Below, in pieces: positions 1 through 7,940 of a DNA stretch of 64,000 bases. The stretch is from Bacteroidota bacterium (GTDB lineage Bacteria > Bacteroidota > Bacteroidia > 2-12-FULL-35-15), in the NCBI GenBank assembly GCA_023251805.1, contig JAHEYB010000006.1:1-64000 (forward strand), read 5' to 3'. A program made the translations under genes and the position numbers. Each line of letters begins with the position of its first letter. Positions within the stretch are counted from its first letter, which is position 1. The notes below the pieces were generated by a model. That model ran no database searches. It was not told the DNA's origin and saw only the letters and a program-made list of their open reading frames with translations.

Positions 1-1
1 A

Positions 2-466
2 GATTTTTTGTGGAGATTTCACAAAGTGCATCACAGTGCCGAACATTTGGATTGGCTGGCAGCACATCGCGAACATCCACTCGATTCCATTTATACTGTT
101 GGATTAATTAATCTTCCAGCATTTGTTTTAGGGTTTCCTTTAGAAACAATAGCAGGCTTAATTGCATTTAGAGGAATATGGGCCATTTATATTCATTCAA
201 ATGTTCGTTTGCCAATTGGTCCATTGAGAATATTAATTGGTGCACCAGAGCTACACCATTGGCACCACGATTTAGAACGCGACAGAGGAAATTATGCAAA
301 CATCTCTCCTATCATGGATGTTTTATTTGGAACTTATGTTTGTCCGGATCATGAGCCTGAAAAATTTGGAATCAAAGAAGCCTTTCCAAAAAATTATGCG
401 GGGCAATTGATTTATCCAATGTTGCCAAAAGTGATTACGAAGCTATTGTTTAAGAAGAGAGAGTAA
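2..466 (+). CDS. Fatty acid hydroxylase / sterol desaturase family protein, 5'-truncated by window edge
   Basis: This is the C-terminal part of a di-iron membrane hydroxylase. The frame is open to the left window edge and reads DFLWRFHKVHHS before any usual start, so the gene begins outside the window and the TTG at 8 is not the start. Two of the family's histidine clusters are visible, HKVHHS near the beginning and HHWHHD around the middle. The expected hydrophobic stretch lies between them. In this family such histidines bind two irons and hydroxylate or desaturate lipids or sterols at the membrane. The substrate cannot be read from the sequence. Family assignment is firm. Confidence 0.85.
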   Translation, partial: DFLWRFHKVHHSAEHLDWLAAHREHPLDSIYTVGLINLPAFVLGFPLETIAGLIAFRGIWAIYIHSNVRLPIGPLRILIGAPELHHWHHDLERDRGNYANISPIMDVLFGTYVCPDHEPEKFGIKEAFPKNYAGQLIYPMLPKVITKLLFKKRE

Positions 467-713
467 GTGTCAGAAAGAGTATTTTGTCATTGCAACTAGC
501 CGCACTTCGACTCCGCTCAGTGTGACGCCAATAGTCACTTCTCACCTTCTACGAAATGATGGTTTTCGCTAATCAACAATGATTGAATCAATCCCCCTAG
601 CCCCCTTTTCCTCCAAAGGAGTCCCTATGGGAAAAGGGGGAATTAGCATTGTCTACAAGATTGGATTAAGAACTCCTAAACCAAACAACTAACAACCACC
701 TACCAACAACTAC
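467..713. repeat. Intergenic region with two dispersed repeat motifs
   Basis: No gene is visible here. Position 505-520 carries CTTCGACTCCGCTCAG, which recurs in this window at 60006-60021 and inverted at 31436-31451 and 59944-59959. Position 592-643 carries a C-rich/G-rich inverted motif (ccccctag...ttttcc...ggaaaaggggg), with relatives at about 58980-59050 and 59121-59155. The C/G-rich arms at 592-643 could fold as a hairpin between the convergent genes on either side, possibly acting as a terminator. Confidence 0.6.
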
Positions 714-1625
714 CTACCAACGCATCAATTGCTCTTTCGTAAATGTCCACTCAGGAGTTTCTAAATCACCTGTGAAATTTGTGCTGTACCAAGGACTGAT
801 ACTTGCGTTATTAAAATTTTTAAGAATATGAATTTCCTGAGCAGGCATATAGCTTTGCTGAATCATAAATAATTTTTCTCCTGTTGTTTCATTTTCGCAA
901 ACATCAACTACTAAAACGGCATGACCGGGAAAGCCGCCCAAAATAAACACATCACCAATTTGAATGTCTTTGATATTGGGAACTTTTTTTAATTCTTTGC
1001 TTAGTGAAGAAGTGCCTGCATAATTAAAAATGGTATTCATATACGATTTAAATGTTTTGTAAGAATCGTCTTTAGTAGCACTTTTCGACCATGTAACCGA
1101 ATTTCCTTTTATTACGGTACGATAACCTTCGCTCCATTTTTCAAAACCAATTGTGTGTCCACTAGTAAAATTAAAATGCAAACTTTCAATTATTTTTTGA
1201 GAATACAAATATTCCGCACGCATACGCATAACAGCATCGGCACATTGTTGCAGGTCGGTTGTTCCAACATCAATGTCAACCACAGCAGCGTGCCCGGCTT
1301 GATAACGTTTTTTTTCTCCATTGTACAAAAGCACATCGGGATTGCCCGATTTCAAAGGAAGATAGCGAAGCCAATTTCCAAAAGAACCAATCTTCGCCTC
1401 ATTTCTCACAAATCCTTTTGGTGTGGCTATTCGATAAATTAATGCATTTTTAATCTCATAATTTGATTTCCAACAATATGTATTGAATGTTGTTGCGGCA
1501 TTAAGTATCGTATCAGGCAAGGAAGCATGTAAAACCAAACCATTGGTTTCATCAGCACTTGTTTGATTGCAAGAATGAAAACAAATAAGTGTAAAGGCGA
1601 GAAGTATGGAACGTATCAGCCTCAT
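714..1625 (-). CDS. DUF4846-family lipoprotein
   Basis: This is a 303-residue lipoprotein with the signal MRLIRSILLAFTLICFHSC, whose lipobox cysteine is residue 19. The segment around residues 115-145 (VDIDVGTTDLQQCADAVMRM, then RAEYLYSQ) and the later GDVFILGGFPGHAVLVVDV are what I associate with DUF4846, a Bacteroidota-rich family without a known reaction. The GHA...D pattern late in the protein is reminiscent of papain-like or NlpC/P60-like folds, but that is only an impression. It is the last gene of a four-gene minus-strand cluster and its ATG directly abuts the stop of the preceding gene, so co-translation is likely. It probably sits in the outer or inner membrane facing the periplasm. 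Confidence 0.75.
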   Translation of the reverse strand: MRLIRSILLAFTLICFHSCNQTSADETNGLVLHASLPDTILNAATTFNTYCWKSNYEIKNALIYRIATPKGFVRNEAKIGSFGNWLRYLPLKSGNPDVLLYNGEKKRYQAGHAAVVDIDVGTTDLQQCADAVMRMRAEYLYSQKIIESLHFNFTSGHTIGFEKWSEGYRTVIKGNSVTWSKSATKDDSYKTFKSYMNTIFNYAGTSSLSKELKKVPNIKDIQIGDVFILGGFPGHAVLVVDVCENETTGEKLFMIQQSYMPAQEIHILKNFNNASISPWYSTNFTGDLETPEWTFTKEQLMRW

Positions 1626-2276
1626 TTATTTTTCCTCTTTGTGTTGTTTTAAAAACGGTTTATGCGAACGGTACACAACATAGTTAAGTGACAATTGAAA
1701 AACGCCAAAACTAACTTGTGTTTTATCAAAAAAAGCAGAAGAAGAAATAGTGTATCTGGTAGCAAGAGCAAAATTTTCATTTAAGTCGAGCTCAACACCT
1801 GCTAAAAAAGAAACGTCAGCAGGTTTAATATTATTATATGGTTGAACGTTTACACCATTAGCACTCGTTTGATCCAAAAGAACAATTTTAGAATTTGTAA
1901 ACGTAGAATATTGTCCGCCCATATTAAACCGAATATTATCGCCCAATTTATATTGAAGATAAACCGGAACATCCACATAAAAATAACGGAATTTAGTAAT
2001 GGGGGATTCTGTTCTGAATGCTTTTCCGGTATACAACAATTCCAGTCCAATGTTCAACTTATCCGACAAAACAATGGTATACATAAAACCGCCACTGCAT
2101 AATATTCCGGGGCGGTAAGTAATTGTATCGTTGAGTAACCTGGAGCTGGTCATGCCTACAGTAAAAGAAAAAGTAGAATATACTTTATTAGAATATTCCT
2201 GTGACGATGCGTTAAAAGAAAACAAGCATAAGAGCAAAGTCGTTATGCTTGTTTTTAAAAATGAATTAAATATCAT
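1626..2276 (-). CDS. Small outer-membrane beta-barrel protein (porin/PorT-like fold)
   Basis: The protein has 216 residues with a signal peptide ending near FNASSQ. The mature part alternates short amphipathic strands (for example NIGLELLYTGKAF, YFYVDVPVYLQYKLG, FALATRYTISSSAFF, VSFGVFQLSLNYVVY), the pattern of an eight-stranded outer-membrane barrel as in the PorT/outer-membrane-beta-barrel family. The specific role is unknown. It lies 3 nt after the LecA-like gene and abuts the DUF4846 gene, so the three are almost certainly co-transcribed with the repeat protein upstream. Confidence 0.7.
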   Translation of the reverse strand: MIFNSFLKTSITTLLLCLFSFNASSQEYSNKVYSTFSFTVGMTSSRLLNDTITYRPGILCSGGFMYTIVLSDKLNIGLELLYTGKAFRTESPITKFRYFYVDVPVYLQYKLGDNIRFNMGGQYSTFTNSKIVLLDQTSANGVNVQPYNNIKPADVSFLAGVELDLNENFALATRYTISSSAFFDKTQVSFGVFQLSLNYVVYRSHKPFLKQHKEEK

Positions 2277-2279
2277 GAA

Positions 2280-3284
2280 TTATTTTAATGAAACCTTTAC
2301 TGTATAACTACCGGTATTGCTGGCATTATAAACTGTTTCGTAAATAGAGATGTACAACATTCCGGTTGAAGTAGCAGTGCCACTAAATTTCGCTCCGGCT
2401 TTTAAAGCAGCGGTAGAAGTTTCTCCGAGTTTATAAACCACATTTCCGTATGCAGGATAAGTGTTTCCACCATAATCACCTTCATAATCACTAACTGGAG
2501 GAGCGGTAGAGCCTGAAATGGTTCCATCCGGTTTGTATTTACTTCCGGATAAACTGGCAAACGTAATTTCACCGCTGGCAGTGATGCTAAATTTTTGTCC
2601 CTGCTTGAGCATAATACCTGTTTTTAGCCAACCACCGTTTGCATTGGAGCTGATATGTTTTGTGGCTAACAATTTAAACGTCATGTCTCCACTTCCATTA
2701 TCACCAATATACATAACATCAATGTGTTTGATTTTTTCTTTCGGAATACTTAGTGTTCCATATTCTGTTTTCAAATCAATTTTTGCAAAATCGTAGGTTC
2801 CACCCATTGAATATTCATAATCAATAGAAACAACATCTTTATCCGATATAGTGCTTTCAACATTGTATTTTGATTGCAGTTCGATCAATGCTCCATCGGC
2901 AGTATAATCAACATATGTAGAAGGTTCGTATTTAGCAGAATAAATAAAATCGGTAATAGCAGGAATTGCTTTGATGTCCATTTTTGTTAATTCCTCAAAA
3001 GCCGTTTTACGCATTTGCTCATTTGAATTGGATAATTGTTTCACTAAATTGCTTACTTTATCGCTAGTAGCTTTATCGCTAGTTATTCCTAAATCCAATG
3101 CTGTAACATTTTTTAGAGGGATGTCTAGTTTTCCGTAAGCAGTAACCAAAGAGATACTTGACATTTTAGAAGTTCCACTTACAACATTTCCATCGCGGAG
3201 TGTAAGTTTTAATTCTACGTCAGTTTGAGCTTGAAGATTCAGTCCAAGTAACATCACAAATGAAATGTACATTAGTTTTTTCAT
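2280..3284 (-). CDS. Secreted protein with HEAT-like segment and C-terminal PA-IL/LecA-like domain
   Basis: The protein has 334 residues with a signal peptide ending near LNLQAQ. Two similar short beta motifs are visible. The first is around residues 22-70 (LVTAYGKLDIPLKNVTALDL) and the second around 150-195 (LKTEYGTLSIPKEKIKHIDV). Between them lies a HEAT-like helical stretch (EQMRKTAFEELTKMDIKAIP). The C-terminal about 130 residues (GWLKTGIMLKQGQKFSITAS..., NVVYKLGE, GMLYISIYE, TGSYTVKVSL) resemble the galactose-binding PA-IL/LecA jelly-roll fold. That is a family impression, and calcium or sugar ligands cannot be confirmed by eye. It starts 11 nt after the giant repeat gene. Confidence 0.55.
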   Translation of the reverse strand: MKKLMYISFVMLLGLNLQAQTDVELKLTLRDGNVVSGTSKMSSISLVTAYGKLDIPLKNVTALDLGITSDKATSDKVSNLVKQLSNSNEQMRKTAFEELTKMDIKAIPAITDFIYSAKYEPSTYVDYTADGALIELQSKYNVESTISDKDVVSIDYEYSMGGTYDFAKIDLKTEYGTLSIPKEKIKHIDVMYIGDNGSGDMTFKLLATKHISSNANGGWLKTGIMLKQGQKFSITASGEITFASLSGSKYKPDGTISGSTAPPVSDYEGDYGGNTYPAYGNVVYKLGETSTAALKAGAKFSGTATSTGMLYISIYETVYNASNTGSYTVKVSLK

Positions 3285-3295
3285 ACAGGTTGGGA

Positions 3296-6200
3296 TTATT
3301 GAGTTTGCACTTCAGTATCTCTTAAATATTCTACTTCTGTAATAGGCACATTGTCTTTAAAGAAATAAATCGGACCAAAAGAAGTTTCTTTTCTAACATA
3401 CAAATGCCCTTCCAATCCTTTCACAACAATTCTTCTTGTTACTTTAGCATTGTTTTCTGAAGCACTTTCCTCAGTGATACCTTCAGGATATTTTTTTGCC
3501 AATTCGCTTTTAAATTCTTCGTTTGATGCAGTAGTAGTTGTTGTAGTTGTATTTTTCTTTTTCAATAGAATATCAATTTCAGCAACTTTATCCTTAGGAT
3601 ATTTTTCAGTAGGTTTAATCAAAGAGGCATCCAGGTATTTATTTTTTGCCGATTTATAATCTTTCACCGCAAATAATTTATCACCTTTTTCAATAACAGC
3701 TAAATACTCAGCCTCCTTCACTTTCGCACGAGCAAGTCCGTCTACAATAGAATTTATTTCAGAAATTTTATTTCCCGGATAAGGTTCAGTAGGTTTGATT
3801 GTTTGCGCTTCTTTGTAAGCAGCAATTGCATTGTTATAATCTTTATTCGCCAACAATCCATCCGCTTTAGCAACAGCAGCTTCGTATTTAGTTTGTTTTG
3901 CTTGCGTATTAGCTTGGTCGGTTAGTTGAGCATTTATTTTTGTTAATTGGTCTTTCGGATATTGTTCATTAGGTTTTATTCCGAGTGCTTCGTTATAGGA
4001 AGTTTTTGCAGTTGCATAATCTTTCGCACTAAAATCAGCATCCGCTTTAGCGATAGCGGCTTTGTATTTTGCATCCAATTCTTTTGCTCCCGCTTCTTTA
4101 GCCAAAATAGCATCAATGGCAGCCAATTTATCTTTCGGATATTTTTCTACAGCTTTTATTTCAAGCGCTTGATTGTATGCAGCTTTTGCATCGTCATAAC
4201 TTTTGGACGCAAAGGCGGCATCACCTTTTGCAATGGCAGCTAAATATTTTTCATTCAATGCTTTTGAAGCAGCATCTTTATTTGCCAAATCAGAAAGTAT
4301 TTTATCTATCTCCGCAATTTTATCCGTAGGATATTGTTCACCCGGTTTAACACCTAGTGCTTCGTAATATGCTGTTTTTGCAGCAGGATATGTCTTTGCT
4401 TTGAATGCAGCATCGGCTTTTGCGATAGTAGCTTTGTATTTTGCTTCCAATTCTTTTTCCTTTGCCAAGCGATCTTTTTCTGCTGCATCACCTGCTAATG
4501 CTTTTTCTATTTCCGCTAATTTATCTTTCGGATATTTTTCATTTGGTTTATAACCTAGTGCTTCGGTATAAGCAGTTTTAGCGGCAGCATATGTTTTTGC
4601 AGAAAGCGCAGCATCACCTTTTGCAACAGCAGCAGTATATTTTGCTTCAAGCTCTTTTGCTCCCATTTCTTTTGCAAGAATGGCATTTATCTCCGCAATT
4701 TTATCTTTCGGATATTTTTCAGATGCTTTATATGTCAGTGCCTCGTTATAAGCAGTTTTGGCATCGTCATATTTTTTTGTTCCTAAAGCGGCATCTCCTT
4801 TTGCTATGGCGGCAGCATATTTTTCAGCCAATTCTTTTTCTTTCGCTAATCGAGCTTGTTCTGCAGCGTCTTTTGAAGCAGCATCTGCAATGGCTTTATC
4901 AATTGCTGCTAGTTGTGATTTGGGATAGGCTTCAGCAGGTTTAAATCCAAGTGCTTCGTTGTAACCCGATTTGGCAGCATCGAATGATTTTGTTTTAAAT
5001 GCAGCATCACCCTTTGCAACAGCCGCTTTGTATTTTTCATCCAACTCCTTTGCGCCCATTTCTTTTGCAAGGATGGCATCTATTTCTGCAATTTTATCTT
5101 TTGGATATTGTTCCGATGCTTTTATGGACAGTGCTTCATTGTATGCCGTTTTTGCAGCAGCATATGTTTTTGCTTTTAAAGCAGCATCACCTTTTGCAAC
5201 AGCTGCTTTGTATTTTGCCTCCAATTCTTTTTCTTTTGCCAAACGATCTTTTTCGGCAGCGTCATTTGCTAAAGCTTTTTCTATTTCTGCTAATTTATCT
5301 TTTGGATATTGTTCGTTTGGTTTATAACCTAGTGCTTCGGTAAAAGCAGTTTTTGCAGTAGCATACGTTTTTGCAGAAAGAGCAGCATCACCTTTTATAA
5401 TAGCGGCTTTGTATTTTTCTTCTATGGCTTTAGCGCCCATTTCTTTTGCAAGGATTGCATCTATCTCCGCAATTTTATCTTTCGGATATTTCTCAGTTGC
5501 TTTGTAAGTAAGTGCTTCGTTATAGCTTGTTTTCGCTCCTGCATAATCTTTTGTTCCAAAAGCAGCATCCGCATTTTTAATAGCAACAGCATATTTTTCA
5601 GCCAATTCTTTTTCTTTTGCCAAACGCGCTTTCTCTGCGGCATCTTTTGAAGCGGCATCAGCCAAGGCTTTATCAATAGCAGCTAGTTGTGCTTTTGGAT
5701 AAGCTTCGGCAGGTTTAAAACCCAAGGCTTCATTATAACCTGATTTGGCAGCATCGTATGAATTGGTTTTAAAAGCAGCATCCGCTTTTGCAATGGCTGC
5801 AGTATATTTATCATTCAATTCTTTTGCACCCAATTCTTTAGCAAGAATAGCATCTATTTCTGCGATTTTATCTTTCGGATACTGTTCTCCCGATTTAACA
5901 GCAAGTGCATCGTTATATGCAGATTTTGCCGCATCATACGTTTTTGCTTTTAAAGCTGCATCACCTTTTGCAATAGCTGCTTTGTATTTTGCTTCTAGTT
6001 CTGTTGCCTTACCCGCCTCAGCAATTGCTTTATCAATTTCTGCTAATTTATCTTTGGGATATTGTTCAGCCGATTTTAATCCGAGTGCTTCATTGTACCC
6101 TGCTTTAGCGGTTGTGTAATCTTTTTTAGCAAGAGCGGCATCCCCTTTTGCAAGCGCTGCATTGTATTTATCATTCAGTGCTTTTTCTTTTGCTAAACGA

Positions 6201-7738
6201 TCTTTTTCTGCTGCATCTTTAGCAGCGGCATCCGCCAATGCCTTGTCGATTTCCGCAATTTTATCTTTTGGATATTGTTCGGCAGGTTTTATACCCAAAG
6301 CTTCATTGTAAGTAGCTTTAGCATTTGTATAATCTTTTGCAGATAATAGTTTATCGCCTTTTGCAATGGCGGCTGCATATTTTTCGGCCAATGCTTTTTC
6401 AGAATTTTCTTTTGCAGCAATATCAGCAAGTATTTTATCTATTTCTGCAATTTTTGTTTTGGGATATTGCTCATTCGGCTTTAATTTTAACGCTTCTTCA
6501 TAACTTGGTTTAGCAAATGTATATAACTTCGAATTAAATGATTTATCAGCATTTGCAATTGCTGTTTTATATTTTTCATCTAATTCTTTTTGTGATTTTT
6601 CTTTTGCAAGTATGTCGGCCAATATTTTATCAATTTCTGCAATTTTATCTTTAGGATATTTTTCGGCAGGCTTTAAAGCAGATGCTTCTGTATACGCAGT
6701 TTTTGCTCCATCATAAGTTTTAGCTGCTAATCCGGCATCTCCTTTTTGAATAGCTGCTTTGTATTTTGCTTCCAGCTCCGCTCCTTTTGCGGCATCAGCC
6801 AATAATTTTGCTATCTCATCCAACTTCCCTTTGGGGTAGACTTCAGCGGGTTTTAATTTTAAAGCATCGGTATAAGAAACTTTTGCTGCATCGTAATTTT
6901 TTGCAGTAAATGCCGCATCTGCTTTTGCAATGGCGGCTTTATAATCTGCTTCTAATGCAGCATTTTTAGAAGCATCGGCAATTAATTTTTCTATTTCAAG
7001 GATTTTACTTTTGGGATAGGCTTCACCAGGCTTTATGCTCAAAGCATCAGTATAAGCAGCTCGCGCTGTTGTATAATCTTTTTTACCAAAAGCTGCATCA
7101 CCTTTAATTATAGCTGCTTCGTATTTGCTTGCTGCTGCGCTTTCTAAAGCCGTTTTGTTTTTTTCTTCTTCCTCCGCTTTCTTAATTGCTTCCTTTTCTA
7201 TCTGATTTAGTTTATCCAACTCATCGAGCATCGACTGTGAATAAGCTTTATCATAGTCTATTTCCTTAATTTTATCATCGTAATAAAACTTCGCTAGGGG
7301 CTGACTTAAAATCGCGTTTACTTGAGAAACAACACCCGGATCTTTTGGCATTTCAAAAAGACTCACTTCTATATCTTGTCCCCCAAACTCTTCTTTGGCA
7401 CGGTCGTCAGGTACACCTTTTGTATTAAAATAAAACTTTTTCGAAATGTGTCCCGCTTTTGTAATTGTTAGCGTGTATTCGCCATTCAATTCCATTTTCA
7501 CATCAAAGCGACCACTAGAGGTGGTTGTTTGTTGGGCAATTTGTGTTGAGCCTTTGTATAAAGTTACGGTAGCTCCTTCCAGCTTTTTTCTGGTTTTTTT
7601 TACTGTACCTTTTACATCGTAAATATTGGCTTGTGCTTGGACATCATTTGTGATGAAAACAAAGGTCAACAACAACAAACATCCCAACAATAATTTGGCG
7701 TTCTTTTTAAAAATGCTTTTAAATGGAGTAAAAATCAT
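3296..7738 (-). CDS. Giant envelope protein: carboxypeptidase-regulatory-like domain, 19 TPR-like repeats, conserved C-terminal domain
   Basis: The protein has 1480 residues. A signal segment ends near VQAQ (residue 36). Residues 40-130 form a carboxypeptidase-regulatory-like beta sandwich (DVKGTVKKTRKKLEGATVTL). Residues 150-204 are charged and helical. Residues 205 to about 1394 hold 19 repeats of 60, 64, 67 or 71 residues with consensus KYxAAIAKGDAAxxAKxY, AKxxYNEALxxKPxEQYPKD, KIAEIDxIL. Each unit looks like a TPR-type helical hairpin plus a linker. A threonine run follows, then a C-terminal domain (about 1408-1475: RRIVVKG...YVRKETSFG). Both ends match the protein at 40153-41880. No enzyme motif is seen. 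The likely role is a long periplasmic scaffold or spacer, which is inference. It heads the cluster running down to 714. Confidence 0.8.
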   Translation of the reverse strand: MIFTPFKSIFKKNAKLLLGCLLLLTFVFITNDVQAQANIYDVKGTVKKTRKKLEGATVTLYKGSTQIAQQTTTSSGRFDVKMELNGEYTLTITKAGHISKKFYFNTKGVPDDRAKEEFGGQDIEVSLFEMPKDPGVVSQVNAILSQPLAKFYYDDKIKEIDYDKAYSQSMLDELDKLNQIEKEAIKKAEEEEKNKTALESAAASKYEAAIIKGDAAFGKKDYTTARAAYTDALSIKPGEAYPKSKILEIEKLIADASKNAALEADYKAAIAKADAAFTAKNYDAAKVSYTDALKLKPAEVYPKGKLDEIAKLLADAAKGAELEAKYKAAIQKGDAGLAAKTYDGAKTAYTEASALKPAEKYPKDKIAEIDKILADILAKEKSQKELDEKYKTAIANADKSFNSKLYTFAKPSYEEALKLKPNEQYPKTKIAEIDKILADIAAKENSEKALAEKYAAAIAKGDKLLSAKDYTNAKATYNEALGIKPAEQYPKDKIAEIDKALADAAAKDAAEKDRLAKEKALNDKYNAALAKGDAALAKKDYTTAKAGYNEALGLKSAEQYPKDKLAEIDKAIAEAGKATELEAKYKAAIAKGDAALKAKTYDAAKSAYNDALAVKSGEQYPKDKIAEIDAILAKELGAKELNDKYTAAIAKADAAFKTNSYDAAKSGYNEALGFKPAEAYPKAQLAAIDKALADAASKDAAEKARLAKEKELAEKYAVAIKNADAAFGTKDYAGAKTSYNEALTYKATEKYPKDKIAEIDAILAKEMGAKAIEEKYKAAIIKGDAALSAKTYATAKTAFTEALGYKPNEQYPKDKLAEIEKALANDAAEKDRLAKEKELEAKYKAAVAKGDAALKAKTYAAAKTAYNEALSIKASEQYPKDKIAEIDAILAKEMGAKELDEKYKAAVAKGDAAFKTKSFDAAKSGYNEALGFKPAEAYPKSQLAAIDKAIADAASKDAAEQARLAKEKELAEKYAAAIAKGDAALGTKKYDDAKTAYNEALTYKASEKYPKDKIAEINAILAKEMGAKELEAKYTAAVAKGDAALSAKTYAAAKTAYTEALGYKPNEKYPKDKLAEIEKALAGDAAEKDRLAKEKELEAKYKATIAKADAAFKAKTYPAAKTAYYEALGVKPGEQYPTDKIAEIDKILSDLANKDAASKALNEKYLAAIAKGDAAFASKSYDDAKAAYNQALEIKAVEKYPKDKLAAIDAILAKEAGAKELDAKYKAAIAKADADFSAKDYATAKTSYNEALGIKPNEQYPKDQLTKINAQLTDQANTQAKQTKYEAAVAKADGLLANKDYNNAIAAYKEAQTIKPTEPYPGNKISEINSIVDGLARAKVKEAEYLAVIEKGDKLFAVKDYKSAKNKYLDASLIKPTEKYPKDKVAEIDILLKKKNTTTTTTTASNEEFKSELAKKYPEGITEESASENNAKVTRRIVVKGLEGHLYVRKETSFGPIYFFKDNVPITEVEYLRDTEVQTQ
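3557..7126 (-). repeat. Array of 19 coding repeats (60-71 residues each)
   Basis: Unit boundaries in residues: 205-264, 265-324, 325-388, 389-452, 453-523, 524-583, 584-643, 644-714, 715-774, 775-841, 842-901, 902-972, 973-1032, 1033-1099, 1100-1163, 1164-1223, 1224-1283, 1284-1343 and 1344 to about 1394. The nearly invariant YPKD/YPKS followed by IAEID marks each unit. Length differences lie only in the linker, where longer units carry the insert KDAAEKDRLAKEKELA. Confidence 0.9.
4442..5989 (-). repeat. Higher-order tandem duplication of a four-repeat block (2 x 774 bp)
   Basis: Repeats 7-10 (5216-5989, residues 584-841) and 11-14 (4442-5215, residues 842-1099) match one-to-one. Both blocks have unit lengths 60, 71, 60 and 67, and share linker signatures (GAKELxx, then KDAAE.ARLAKEKELAE, then KEMGAK, then DAAEKDRLAKEKELEA). 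Each block is exactly 258 residues. Third-codon positions differ visibly between the copies, so the duplication is not recent. Confidence 0.85.
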
Positions 7739-7940
7739 ATTAAATCTTAATTTTCAATTACTTATGACACATATCTTGCGTAATTAGCAAATATCGTAAA
7801 AATTGGTTAAAAACAACGCAAATCAGACAATAAGTTTGCCACAAAATTTACACATAAAAACAGCGTGTTTTTCTACTGGTTTTAATTTTAATTTTTTTTG
7901 CTTACTTTTATAAAAAAAGCCTTTAAAATATACATCTTCA

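Noticed and set aside
4971-5327. Plus-strand open frames of about 100 residues opposite the giant repeat gene
   Set aside because: They are mirror images of the repeat codons, low in complexity (Ala/Ser/Phe-rich), and recur with the repeat period.
3557-7126. CRISPR-like or satellite repeat array
   Set aside because: The repeats are in-frame protein repeats with a 180-213 bp period and synonymous drift, with no spacers.
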